This document shows, piece after piece, positions 48,034-55,974 of a stretch of DNA of 64,000 nucleotides. Under the pieces are notes generated by a model. That model saw only the letters and a list, made by a program, of their open reading frames with translations. It had not been told where the DNA came from and ran no database searches. This stretch comes from Ensifer sp. LC163 (lineage in GTDB: Bacteria; Pseudomonadota; Alphaproteobacteria; Rhizobiales; Rhizobiaceae). Every line of letters begins with the position of its first letter. The stretch's first letter is position 1. The stretch is taken from contig NZ_MBSS01000034.1 of NCBI RefSeq assembly GCF_001695855.1, positions 1 through 64,000 on the forward strand. The letters are read 5' to 3'. The translations under genes were made by a program, and so were the position numbers.

Positions 48034-48806
48034 CAGTCCGCCCGCTCGCTCTTGCGCCGGTGATAGCGGATGGTGCTGAACTGCGCCGAAAGCGCGTCAT
48101 ACATCAACAGCCGGCCGACCAGCGGTTCGCCAATTCCTGCAATCACCTTGATGGCTTCCATAGCCTGCAATGTTCCAATAATGCCGGTGAGGGCGCCGAT
48201 GATGCCTGCCTCGGCGCAGGAGGGGACGACGCCGGGCGGCGGAGCTTCCGGAAAGAGATCGCGATAGGAGGGGTTCGGTTCCCCATCCTTGCCCGCGCGA
48301 TAGGGCATCAGCACCGTGAGCGAACCGTCGAAGCGGCCGACCGCGCCGGTGACCAGCGGTATGCCGACGGCGGCGGCCGTATCGGCGGCGAGATAGCGCG
48401 TGTCGAAATTGTCCGATCCGTCGATCACCAGGTCATACTGGCGAAACAGCGCTTCGGCATTGTCGGCGGCCAGGCGAAACGGATGCGTCTCGACCACCAC
48501 ATGCGGATTGAGCGCGCCGATCGCTGCCGAGGCGCTCTCGACCTTTGCCTGACCAACATCAGCCGTCCGGTGGATCACCTGCCGCTGCAGGTTCGACAGG
48601 GAGACGACGTCATCATCGACAACGCCGAGCGTGCCGATGCCGGCGGCGGCAAGGTATTGAAGAACGGGAGCGCCGAGGCCGCCGGCGCCTATGACGAGAA
48701 TGCGCGCCGCCTTGAGTTTCTGCTGCCCCGCACCGCCGAGTTCCGGCAGGATGATGTGGCGCGCATAGCGGGCAATTTCCGATGGGTCGAGGCTGGTGTT
48801 TGTCAT
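48033..48806 (-). CDS. moeB: MoeB/ThiF-family adenylyltransferase lacking the zinc cysteines
   Basis: A 257-residue E1-like enzyme expected to adenylate the C-terminus of a small ubiquitin-like sulfur carrier (MoaD or ThiS). ATP-binding VIGAGGLGAPVLQYLAAAG, the NLQRQVIH Arg finger and VIDGSDNFDTRY are intact, and VPSCAEAGIIG holds the usual Cys. The two CxxC zinc pairs of E. coli MoeB are replaced: PSYRDLFPEAPPP stands where CYRCLFPEPPPP is expected, and the C-terminus HRRKSERAD has no cysteine. No moaD or thiS is adjacent, so the partner is open. Confidence 0.87.
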   Translation of the reverse strand: MTNTSLDPSEIARYARHIILPELGGAGQQKLKAARILVIGAGGLGAPVLQYLAAAGIGTLGVVDDDVVSLSNLQRQVIHRTADVGQAKVESASAAIGALNPHVVVETHPFRLAADNAEALFRQYDLVIDGSDNFDTRYLAADTAAAVGIPLVTGAVGRFDGSLTVLMPYRAGKDGEPNPSYRDLFPEAPPPGVVPSCAEAGIIGALTGIIGTLQAMEAIKVIAGIGEPLVGRLLMYDALSAQFSTIRYHRRKSERAD

Positions 48807-48834
48807 GCGTGGATACTTTCCATGATCGGCTCCA

Positions 48835-49959
48835 TCATCCCGAAACGCTTCCGTGTTCCACCGTCAGGAACCGGCCGCGATCGCCGAGCGCGTCGAACAT
48901 CGCACGGTCCGTGCCGGTCATGAAGGCTTGGCCGCCGAGCCCGTCGACGAGATCGAAAAGGGCGGCGCGCCGGCCCATGTCGAGATGAGCGGCGATTTCG
49001 TCGAGCAGCAAAATGGGAGCATGGCCGGTCATGTCGCCGACAAGGCGCGCATGGGCGAGAACCAGGCCGACAAGCAGCGCCTTCTGTTCACCCGTCGAGC
49101 AGCGCTCGGCCTCCATGTCCTTTTCGCGGTGGCGGATCAAGAGGTCGGTGCGATGCGGCCCGTCCAGCGTGCGTCCGGCGGCTGCATCGCGGGGCCGACC
49201 CTCGCGCAGCATGGTCAGATATTGCTCCTCGAGGTCGAAGGCCGGCCTGTGGCTCTCCTCGTCGAGGAAACCCGCAAGCGCCAGGCGGGCGGACGGAAAG
49301 ACGCTGTCGCCGGTGTTTCTTTCGACAAGCGCCGTCAGCAGGCCCAGCATCTCCTGCCGCGCCAGCGCCATCGACACGCCGAGCCCGGCCATCTCGCGTT
49401 CGATCGCGGTTAGCCAGGCAGGATCAGGGCGAAACTCACTCAAGAGCCGGTTGCGGCTGCGCATGGCGCGGTCGAATTCGCCGGCACGTCGCCCATGCTC
49501 GGGATCGAGCGAAAGCACGAGCCTATCGAGGAAGCGGCGGCGATCGGTCGATGGGCCGGTGAAGAGCCCGTCCATGGCCGGCGTCAGCCACAGCACGCGC
49601 AGATGGTCGGTCAGTTCGTCGACCGCACTCGCTGTCGTGCCGTTCAGCCGCAGGCGTCGCGACTGGCCCTCACTGGTGCCGGCGGTGCCGGTGCCGATCT
49701 CGACCGGGCCTTCCATGCCCATCACTTCGGCAAAGACCGAGAAGCCGTCGCTCGCGCCGACGCGGGCGACATCGGCATAGGCCGCACGCCTGAGGCCACG
49801 GCCGGGAGAGAGAAACGACACCGCTTCCATCAGATTGGTCTTGCCGGCGCCGTTCTCGCCGGTGAGCACGATGTGCCTCTCGTCGAGCGCCAGCGACAGC
49901 GCCGCATAATTGCGGAACTCGCTTAGCTTCAGGCGATTGAGAAAAACCTTTTGTGGCAT
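48835..49959 (-). CDS. recF: DNA replication/repair protein RecF
   Basis: A 374-residue SMC-like ATPase for recombination at gaps and RecA loading. Walker A is GENGAGKTNLMEAVSFLSPGRGL (near 32-54), the signature STGEQKALLVGLVLAHA and Walker B PILLLDEIAAHLD. It starts LNRLKLSEFRNYAAL, the RecF N-terminus. Unlike in many bacteria it is not next to dnaA-dnaN, a separation seen in rhizobia. It lies 28 bases upstream of the MoeB-like gene on the same strand. Confidence 0.95.
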   Translation of the reverse strand: MPQKVFLNRLKLSEFRNYAALSLALDERHIVLTGENGAGKTNLMEAVSFLSPGRGLRRAAYADVARVGASDGFSVFAEVMGMEGPVEIGTGTAGTSEGQSRRLRLNGTTASAVDELTDHLRVLWLTPAMDGLFTGPSTDRRRFLDRLVLSLDPEHGRRAGEFDRAMRSRNRLLSEFRPDPAWLTAIEREMAGLGVSMALARQEMLGLLTALVERNTGDSVFPSARLALAGFLDEESHRPAFDLEEQYLTMLREGRPRDAAAGRTLDGPHRTDLLIRHREKDMEAERCSTGEQKALLVGLVLAHARLVGDMTGHAPILLLDEIAAHLDMGRRAALFDLVDGLGGQAFMTGTDRAMFDALGDRGRFLTVEHGSVSG

Positions 49960-49989
49960 TTCGGGTCCGGATTCGACTTCGGCGCCAGC

Positions 49990-50094
49990 TACAGCGCCGC
50001 GCGTCGAACAGGACGCGCAAGGGACACTGTAACACTTTAAACTCGCTGCATAATTTTCGCCTTAAATCGATGCCGATTTAAGGAACTATGCAGT
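49990..50094 (-). repeat. Intergenic palindromic mosaic repeat, family B copy 4
   Basis: Same orientation as copy 3: CTACAGCGCC...CACTGTAACACTTT with GCGCGTC/GACGCGC, then CGCTGCATAATTTTCGCCTTAAATCG/CGATTTAAGG...ATGCAG in order. It lies between the divergent recF and DUF47-pit operons. Confidence 0.82.
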
Positions 50095-50225
50095 AGGACG
50101 AAAGCGGTCGCCAAGGCAAGACGAAAGGCGGCCTGTGCCGTTGCCGGGCAAAATTGCTCCATATCGGCGGGGAAAGCCTTACGATCCCTGCAGTTCGGCG
50201 CTTTTCTTGATGGCTTGCGTACAAT

Positions 50226-50243
50226 ATGACAGCCGCATGACAA
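50226..50243 (-). promoter_or_regulatory. Pho box upstream of DUF47-pit
   Basis: Read on the minus strand, TTGTCAT and CTGTCAT are direct seven-base repeats spaced by four bases (GCGG), one mismatch to each other and a close match to the PhoB half-site CTGTCAT. The site ends 22 bases before the DUF47 start codon, so it overlaps the promoter or transcript start. That fits repression: in S. meliloti the orthologous orfA-pit operon is known to be repressed by PhoB under phosphate limitation. Confidence 0.78.
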
Positions 50244-50265
50244 TCCACGAACGGACATATTTGTG

Positions 50266-50910
50266 ATGCTGGCTTGGTTCCGCAAACTCCTTCCCCGCGA
50301 AGACCGCTTCTTTGATCTCTTCGCACACCATTCGCGCACGGTCGTCGGTGCCGCCGACGCGCTCGACAAGCTTCTGGCCGGCGGCGACGACCTCGAGAAG
50401 CACTGCGACCGGATCGTCGCGCTCGAAGACGAGGCGGACAACATTACCCGCGACGTGCTTTTGGCCGTTCGCCGCTCCTTCATCACGCCGTTCGATCGTG
50501 GCGACATCAAGGATCTGATCCAGTCGATGGATGATGCCATCGACATGATGCACAAGACGGTCAAGACCATCCGGCTCTTTGAACAGAAGACCTTCGATCC
50601 GGGCATGAGGGAAATGGGCGCCATCGTCGTCCAGGCGGCGCATCTGATCGCAGAGGCCATCCCGCTGCTCGACCGCATCGGCGTCAACCACGGCCGGCTC
50701 ATCGCCATTGCCGAGGAAATCACGCGCATCGAAGGCCGGTCCGACGAATTGCACGACCAGGGTCTGAAGGATCTCTTCCGCCGCCACGGCGCCAACAATG
50801 CCATGGCCTATATCATCGGCAGCGAGATCTACGGCGAGCTCGAGAAGGTCGTCGACCGCTTCGAGGACGTCGCCAACGAGATCAGCGGCATCGTGATCGA
50901 GAACGTCTGA
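50266..50910 (+). CDS. DUF47/PhoU-like accessory protein of the Pit transporter (OrfA)
   Basis: A 214-residue, all-helical DUF47 protein related to PhoU, with acidic repeats such as DDLEKHCDRIVALEDEADNITRDV and ITRIEGRSDELHDQGLKDLF that could bind metal. Family members are encoded before pit genes and are thought to modulate Pit. Its stop overlaps the pit start (TGATG). The first ATG at 50266 follows an in-frame GTG at 50263. It corresponds in position to orfA of S. meliloti. Confidence 0.93.
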   Translation: MLAWFRKLLPREDRFFDLFAHHSRTVVGAADALDKLLAGGDDLEKHCDRIVALEDEADNITRDVLLAVRRSFITPFDRGDIKDLIQSMDDAIDMMHKTVKTIRLFEQKTFDPGMREMGAIVVQAAHLIAEAIPLLDRIGVNHGRLIAIAEEITRIEGRSDELHDQGLKDLFRRHGANNAMAYIIGSEIYGELEKVVDRFEDVANEISGIVIENV

Positions 50911-51914
50911 TGGACGCGACGCTCGCCCTGCCGCTGCTGATCGCACTGATCGCGATCGCACTGTTCTTCGATTTTCTCAACGGCCTGCACGACGCCGCCA
51001 ACTCGATCGCAACCATCGTTTCGACCCGGGTGCTCCGGCCGCAATATGCGGTCATGTGGGCGGCGTTCTTCAATTTCATCGCCTTCCTGTTCTTCGGCCT
51101 GCATGTGGCCGAAACGTTGGGCAAAGGCATTATCGATCCCACCATCGTAACGCCGCTGGTGATCTTTTCGGCGCTGATCGGAGCGATCGTCTGGAACATC
51201 GCGACCTGGATCTTCGGCATCCCATCGAGCTCGTCGCACGCGCTGATCGGCGGCCTGGTCGGCGCCGGCCTGGCGCGCACCGGCGGTGACGCCATCGTCT
51301 GGACCGGCCTGTTGAAGACCGTTGGCGCCATCTTCATGTCGCCGATGATCGGCTTCTTCCTGGCGCTGTTGCTGATCCTCATCGTGTCCTGGCTGTTCGT
51401 CCGCCAGACGCCGTTTGCCGTCGACCGTACCTTCCGGGTGATGCAGTTCATCTCGGCCTCGCTCTATTCGCTCGGCCACGGCGGCAATGATGCGCAGAAG
51501 ACCATGGGCATCATCGCCGTGCTCTTGTTTTCACAGGGCTATCTCGGTTCCGAGTTCTACGTGCCGTTCTGGGTGGTGATCACCTGCCAGGCGGCGATCG
51601 CGCTCGGCACGCTGTTCGGCGGCTGGCGCATCGTGCATACGATGGGCTCGAAGATCACCAAGCTTAATCCGATGCAGGGCTTCTGCGCGGAAACCGGCGG
51701 CGCCATCACGCTGTTTGCCGCCACCTGGCTCGGCATTCCGGTCTCGACCACCCACACGATCACCGGTGCCATCATCGGCGTGGGTGCCGCCAAGCGTGTC
51801 TCGGCGGTGCGTTGGGGCCTTGCCGGCAACATCGTCATCGCCTGGTTCGTGACCATGCCCGCCGCTGCGGCGATCTCGGCGCTCACCTACCTCGCAGTCG
51901 ATCTGTTCCTGTGA
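50910..51914 (+). CDS. pit: Low-affinity inorganic phosphate transporter Pit
   Basis: A 334-residue, roughly ten-helix membrane protein of the PHO-4/PiT family importing metal phosphate with protons. The duplicated family motif is seen at FDFLNGLHDAANSIATIVSTRVL and SLYSLGHGGNDAQKTMGI, each with the GxNDA-type core, plus GIPSSSSHALIGG and GIPVSTTHTITGA. It overlaps the DUF47 gene and shares its Pho box. A stem-loop follows the stop. Confidence 0.95.
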   Translation: MDATLALPLLIALIAIALFFDFLNGLHDAANSIATIVSTRVLRPQYAVMWAAFFNFIAFLFFGLHVAETLGKGIIDPTIVTPLVIFSALIGAIVWNIATWIFGIPSSSSHALIGGLVGAGLARTGGDAIVWTGLLKTVGAIFMSPMIGFFLALLLILIVSWLFVRQTPFAVDRTFRVMQFISASLYSLGHGGNDAQKTMGIIAVLLFSQGYLGSEFYVPFWVVITCQAAIALGTLFGGWRIVHTMGSKITKLNPMQGFCAETGGAITLFAATWLGIPVSTTHTITGAIIGVGAAKRVSAVRWGLAGNIVIAWFVTMPAAAAISALTYLAVDLFL

Positions 51915-51920
51915 TCCTAT

Positions 51921-51947
51921 CCGCCTCCGGCCGAATGCCGGGGGCGG
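51921..51947 (+). other. GC-rich stem-loop after pit
   Basis: CCGCCTCCGGC pairs with GCCGGGGGCGG (one wobble) around five bases, seven bases past the pit stop. There is no T-run. It lies between convergent pit and the serine-hydrolase remnant and may end transcripts from both sides by stabilising 3' ends. Confidence 0.5.
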
Positions 51948-51970
51948 AACACTTCTGAAATCGAGGCGCG

Positions 51971-52454
51971 TCAGTCGCTCACGCGCGGTGCCGGGCTGTC
52001 GTGCCCATTCTGATGCAGTGTCAGCCGCGCTGCGCGCGCACCGGCCGGTACCTCGAACGTCAACTGCGCATCGACCGACTTTGCAAAGACGCGATGCTCT
52101 GCCTCCGGGAAGATTTCGATCCGCCCCTGGCCCGTTGCCTGCGCAAACAACCGATCGCCGTCGCGAAACACCGTCAGATCGAAATCGGGCGCCAGACGAT
52201 AGGTGCCGACATAGCTATCGTAGGCCGCCGGCTCGAGCGTGATCGCGACGCGTCGAACCGGCGCGGGCGCAAGTGGCCTCTCTCTGTCGAGCAGATGCAC
52301 GCCGATGTCGTCGACGCCGACCTCCGTCGCCGTGTTCGACAGGACAACCACGCCGACGCCGGTCGCCGGACGGAAGCCGACGAACGATCGGTAGCCGCCG
52401 GTGCCGCCATTGTGCCAGACGATTTGGGTTTCGCCGCGTGATGCCGGCGGCTCA
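51971..52454 (-). pseudogene. C-terminal remnant of a class C beta-lactamase-like serine hydrolase
   Basis: The frame encodes ETQIVWHNGGTGGYRSFVG (the HxG equivalent of the KTG motif), then GVVVLSNTATEVGVDDIGVHLLD and a DUF3471-like beta domain (YDSYVGTYRLAPDFDLTVF) to a normal stop. The N-terminal catalytic part with the SxxK serine is missing. Upstream codons in the same frame read as unrelated sequence, opposite to or beyond the end of the adjacent lysR gene. The break falls close to the lysR stop at 52452, suggesting truncation by a deletion or insertion event. Confidence 0.68.
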
Positions 52455-53351
52455 CGGATCCCAGTGCGGAGGATCGCCAAAGGCCCTCTGCAGATGTTCG
52501 GCAATTGCCCGCAGTTTGGTCGAGGTCCGCCGGCCCTCGGGATGGGCCATGTAGATGAACTCCGGTTCCGGGCGAAAACCGACATCGATCTCGCGCAGTC
52601 GACCGTCGCGCACCGCGGGACCACAGATGAAGGCCGGCAGCAGGCCAATGCCAAGCCCGGCGACGGCGGCGTCGTGGATCATGTCGCCATTGTTGATCCT
52701 GAGCGCCATGCGGGCGCGGATGACAGTCGAACCGGTCGGTCCCTCGAACCGCCAGTCGGAGGCGCCGCTGTTGGTGTAGAAGATGCCGCGGTGATCATTG
52801 AGTTCGGCAAGCGAGGCCGGCGCGCCGTTGCGCTCGAGATAGTCGGGCGAGGCGACCAGCAGGCGCCGGCTCCTGGCAAGTTTCCAGACGATCAGTCGCG
52901 AATCGGCGATGACCCCGTGGCGCACGATGGCGTCATAACCTTCCGAGGCGACGTCGACCCGGCGGTCGTCGAGATCGAGCGTCAGTTCGATTTCGGGATG
53001 CGCCGCCAGAAACGGATGGAGCGCCGGCCCGAGATGCAGGCGGCCGAAGCTGACGGGGGCGGCGATCCGCAGCGGCCCGGTCAGCGTTCCGCGGCGCTCG
53101 GCCAGATCGCTGGCGGCGGCCTGCACCTCGCCGACGATCCGCACCGCGCGCTCGCGAAAGGCGATGCCGTCCTCGGTGAGCGTCAGCTTGCGCGTAGTGC
53201 GATGCAAGAGTGTTGCGTTCAGGCTGCGCTCCAGCTCGGCGACCCGTTCGCTGATCACGGATTTCGACAGCCGCAGCCGGCGTGCCGCCTCGCTGATCGA
53301 GCCGGCTTCCGCGACGGTGACAAAGGCAGCAATTCCTTCGATCTTCAGCAT
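52452..53351 (-). CDS. LysR-family transcriptional regulator
   Basis: A 299-residue regulator of normal length. The N-terminal helix-turn-helix is SISEAARRLRLSKSVISERVAELERSLNATL; the effector domain starts near residue 90 (LRIAAPVSFGRLHLGP). It is divergent from an SDR gene 143 bases away, the usual layout for LysR control of the divergent gene. Its 3' end abuts a serine-hydrolase remnant. The effector is unknown. Confidence 0.92.
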   Translation of the reverse strand: MLKIEGIAAFVTVAEAGSISEAARRLRLSKSVISERVAELERSLNATLLHRTTRKLTLTEDGIAFRERAVRIVGEVQAAASDLAERRGTLTGPLRIAAPVSFGRLHLGPALHPFLAAHPEIELTLDLDDRRVDVASEGYDAIVRHGVIADSRLIVWKLARSRRLLVASPDYLERNGAPASLAELNDHRGIFYTNSGASDWRFEGPTGSTVIRARMALRINNGDMIHDAAVAGLGIGLLPAFICGPAVRDGRLREIDVGFRPEPEFIYMAHPEGRRTSTKLRAIAEHLQRAFGDPPHWDP

Positions 53352-53494
53352 CGTTCGGCATTTCCGAATTCGAGTTCCATCATTGGCAGACTAATCCGAA
53401 CGGCGATCTTCGGCCATATCTATCGGCATCGAAGGACAGCGGTCGATGGAAAGAAGACCGGTCCCAAGCCAAACCCAACAGAAGGAACTCCATC

Positions 53495-54244
53495 ATGTCA
53501 CGTTTGCAGAACAAGACCGCGCTCATCACCGGCGGTACCAGCGGCATCGGTCTCGAGACGGCGCGCCAGTTCATCGCCGAGGGTGCAAGGGTCGCTGTTA
53601 CCGGCACCAATCCGAAGAACATCGCCGAAGCGCGCAAGGTGCTCGGAGACGGCGCCGTCATCATCCAGGCGGATGCCGGTAACGCCGCCGGACAGACCGC
53701 GGTTGCAGAAGAGGTCAAGGCTGCCTTCGGCCATCTCGACATTCTTTTCGTCAACGCCGGTATCGCCAAGCTCCAGCCGCTCGAAAAATGGGATGAAGCC
53801 AGCTTCGACCAGACGCTGAACATCAACGTCAAGGGTCCGTTCTTCCTGATCCAGGCGTTGCTGCCGATCTTTTCCAAGCCGGCCTCGATCGTGCTCAACA
53901 CCTCGATCAACGCCCATATCGGCATGCCGACCTCCAGCGTCTATGCGCTCAGCAAGGCAGCGCTCCTGTCCCTCGCCAAGACGCTTTCGGGTGAACTCAT
54001 CGGTCGCGGCATTCGCGTCAATGCCGTCAGCCCCGGCCCGATCCGGACGCCGCTGCACGACGGGCACGGTGCGACGCCGGCGGAGAACAAGGAGATTGTC
54101 GCGTCGATCGCCGCACAGATCCCGCTCGGCCGCTTCGGCGACGCCAGCGAGATCGCCAAGGCAATCGTCTTTCTCGCCTCCGACGAGGCCGCGTTTACGG
54201 TCGGCGCCGAACTGATCATCGACGGCGGCATGGCCACGCTCTGA
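53495..54244 (+). CDS. SDR-family NAD(P)-dependent oxidoreductase
   Basis: A 249-residue classical short-chain dehydrogenase. The cofactor motif is ITGGTSGIGLE (about 11-21), then VNAGI, the catalytic Ser-Tyr-Lys in NTSINAHIGMPTSSVYALSKAAL, and SPGPIRTP. The C-terminus VGAELIIDGGMATL is typical. GAAGGAA precedes the ATG. Likely controlled by the divergent LysR protein. The substrate is not predictable from these motifs. Confidence 0.92.
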   Translation: MSRLQNKTALITGGTSGIGLETARQFIAEGARVAVTGTNPKNIAEARKVLGDGAVIIQADAGNAAGQTAVAEEVKAAFGHLDILFVNAGIAKLQPLEKWDEASFDQTLNINVKGPFFLIQALLPIFSKPASIVLNTSINAHIGMPTSSVYALSKAALLSLAKTLSGELIGRGIRVNAVSPGPIRTPLHDGHGATPAENKEIVASIAAQIPLGRFGDASEIAKAIVFLASDEAAFTVGAELIIDGGMATL

Positions 54245-54254
54245 CCGTTGCTTG

Positions 54255-54291
54255 TCGCCGCCGCCCGCCGTTCGGCGTCGGGCGGCGGCGA
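54255..54291 (+). other. Large GC stem-loop after the SDR gene
   Basis: TCGCCGCCGCCCG and CGGGCGGCGGCGA pair around an 11-base middle part, 10 bases past the SDR stop. There is no T-run, so a transcript-end stabiliser or weak terminator is the best reading. Confidence 0.5.
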
Positions 54292-54433
54292 AGGCCGTCC
54301 CTGGCCGCAGGCACGCCGCCTCCGGCGTTGGCATAGGTCACCGAGAAGAGTATATTTTTTTCATTCTAATGAATTGCCGTGCATTCGAGGAGAATGAAAC
54401 AGATCCCACACCGATCAGATCCCGGAGGAGACG

Positions 54434-55069
54434 ATGACGAGTGTCAGATGGACGATCAAGGGGCGAGAATTCATTCATTGCAATTGCGCCTATGGCTGCC
54501 CCTGCCAGTTCAATGCGAGGCCGACCCACGGCAATTGCAGCGCGGTCGGCGGGTTTAAAATCGAAAGCGGTCATCACGGGGAAACGCGCCTTGACGGGCT
54601 GAAATGCGGGATGATCGCCGTCTGGCCCGGCGCGATCCACGAGGGCAGGGGGCAGGTCGTGCCCATCGTCGACATCCGCGCCACGCCGGCGCAGCGCGAG
54701 TCGCTGCTGCGCATCATGAGCGGCCAGGATACGGAGCCGGGCGCGACCTTCTTCCAGGTGTTTGCCACCACCTTCGAAACTTTTCACGATCCCGTCTTTG
54801 CCGATATTGAGTTCGACGTTGATGTGCGTGCACGGACAGCGCGGCTGAATGTGCCCGGCTGGATCGAGGCGCGCGGCGAGCCGATCCTGAACCCGGTCAC
54901 CGGCAATCCGCATCAGGCGCGCATCAACCTGCCGCAGGGCTTCGAATATGATCTCTGCGAGGTCGGCCGCGGATGGGCCGATACGAAGGGGCCGCTGACG
55001 CTGTCCATCCCGGATTCGCACGCCCATTTCGCCAGCATGCATCTGACCGAAAGCGGCGTGGTTCACTGA
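54434..55069 (+). CDS. DUF1326 protein
   Basis: A 211-residue cytoplasmic-looking protein of unknown function. Near the N-terminus, IHCNCAYGCPCQFNARP gives a Cys-x-Cys-x4-Cys-x-Cys cluster, and GNCSAV and LKCGMIAVW add further cysteines, followed by a beta-rich region (IEFDVDVRARTARLNVPGW). The cysteine cluster suggests metal or thiol chemistry, but no ligand set is established. The DUF2182 membrane protein gene starts five bases after its stop, and such pairs recur in proteobacteria. Confidence 0.9.
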   Translation: MTSVRWTIKGREFIHCNCAYGCPCQFNARPTHGNCSAVGGFKIESGHHGETRLDGLKCGMIAVWPGAIHEGRGQVVPIVDIRATPAQRESLLRIMSGQDTEPGATFFQVFATTFETFHDPVFADIEFDVDVRARTARLNVPGWIEARGEPILNPVTGNPHQARINLPQGFEYDLCEVGRGWADTKGPLTLSIPDSHAHFASMHLTESGVVH

Positions 55070-55074
55070 CGCCC

Positions 55075-55953
55075 ATGGTCGACACCGCGCTCGAAACGCT
55101 TCTAAGGCGCGACCGCGTCATCGTCGCGGTCGCGCTGTTGGCACTGACCGGGGTTACCTGGCTCTATATCCTTTGGCTGGCAACCGGCATGGATGCCATG
55201 GCGGTCATGCCACCCTCAGGCGATGGCATGAGCGGCGTCATGACCATGGATATGGGCGCCGGTGACGACATGGGCATGGACATGTCGCCGGGTGCCATGG
55301 TCTCGATGGCCGACGTTAACCTCCGACCCTGGAGCGCTTCGACCTTCGCCTATGCCTTTGTCATGTGGGCGATGATGATGGTGGGCATGATGACGCCTTC
55401 GGCGACGCCGATGATCCTGCTCTACGCCCATGTCGGGCGGCAGGCGGCGCTCGACGACAAGCCGTTTGCCGCCACCGGCTTCTTTGCCGGCGGCTATCTC
55501 TGTGCCTGGATCCTGTTCGCTCTGGCGGCAACGCTCGGGCAATGGCTGCTGGAGGCCGCCTTGCTGCTGACGCCGATGCTGGCCAGCGCCAGCCGCATTC
55601 TCAGCAGTGTCATCCTGATTTCGATCGGGTTGTTTCAATGGACACCGCTGAAGGACGCCTGCCTGCGGCAGTGCCAGGCGCCGCTCATGTTCATCCAGAA
55701 CCATGGCGGCTTTCGCCGCGACGCGGGCGGCGCCTACCGGCTCGGACTTCTCCACGGTCTTTATTGCGTCGGCTGTTGCTGGGCGCTGATGGCGCTCCTG
55801 TTCATCGGCGGGGTGATGAACGTCCTGTGGATCGCGGCGATCGCCATTTTCGTGCTTGCGGAAAAGGTCGTGCCCGGCGGCCGCATACTGTCCCGCATCG
55901 CGGGCGCGCTGATCGTCATGGCCGGGCTGTGGCAGCTTGCGGCCATGACGTGA
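55075..55953 (+). CDS. DUF2182 membrane protein, Met-rich
   Basis: A 292-residue predicted metal-binding integral membrane protein. After the first helix (about 15-38) comes a loop very rich in Met, Gly and Asp (GMDAMAVMPPS, MTMDMGAGDDMGMDM), then a helix with MWAMMMVGMMTPSATPMILLY, a CLRQCQAPL motif and the conserved GLLHGLYCVGCCWALM. Met and Cys clusters in a membrane protein point to soft-metal handling, but this is inference. Start ATG at 55075; the frame opens further upstream inside DUF1326. Confidence 0.9.
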   Translation: MVDTALETLLRRDRVIVAVALLALTGVTWLYILWLATGMDAMAVMPPSGDGMSGVMTMDMGAGDDMGMDMSPGAMVSMADVNLRPWSASTFAYAFVMWAMMMVGMMTPSATPMILLYAHVGRQAALDDKPFAATGFFAGGYLCAWILFALAATLGQWLLEAALLLTPMLASASRILSSVILISIGLFQWTPLKDACLRQCQAPLMFIQNHGGFRRDAGGAYRLGLLHGLYCVGCCWALMALLFIGGVMNVLWIAAIAIFVLAEKVVPGGRILSRIAGALIVMAGLWQLAAMT

Positions 55954-55974
55954 TCTTGGGGTGACCGCTCGGCG

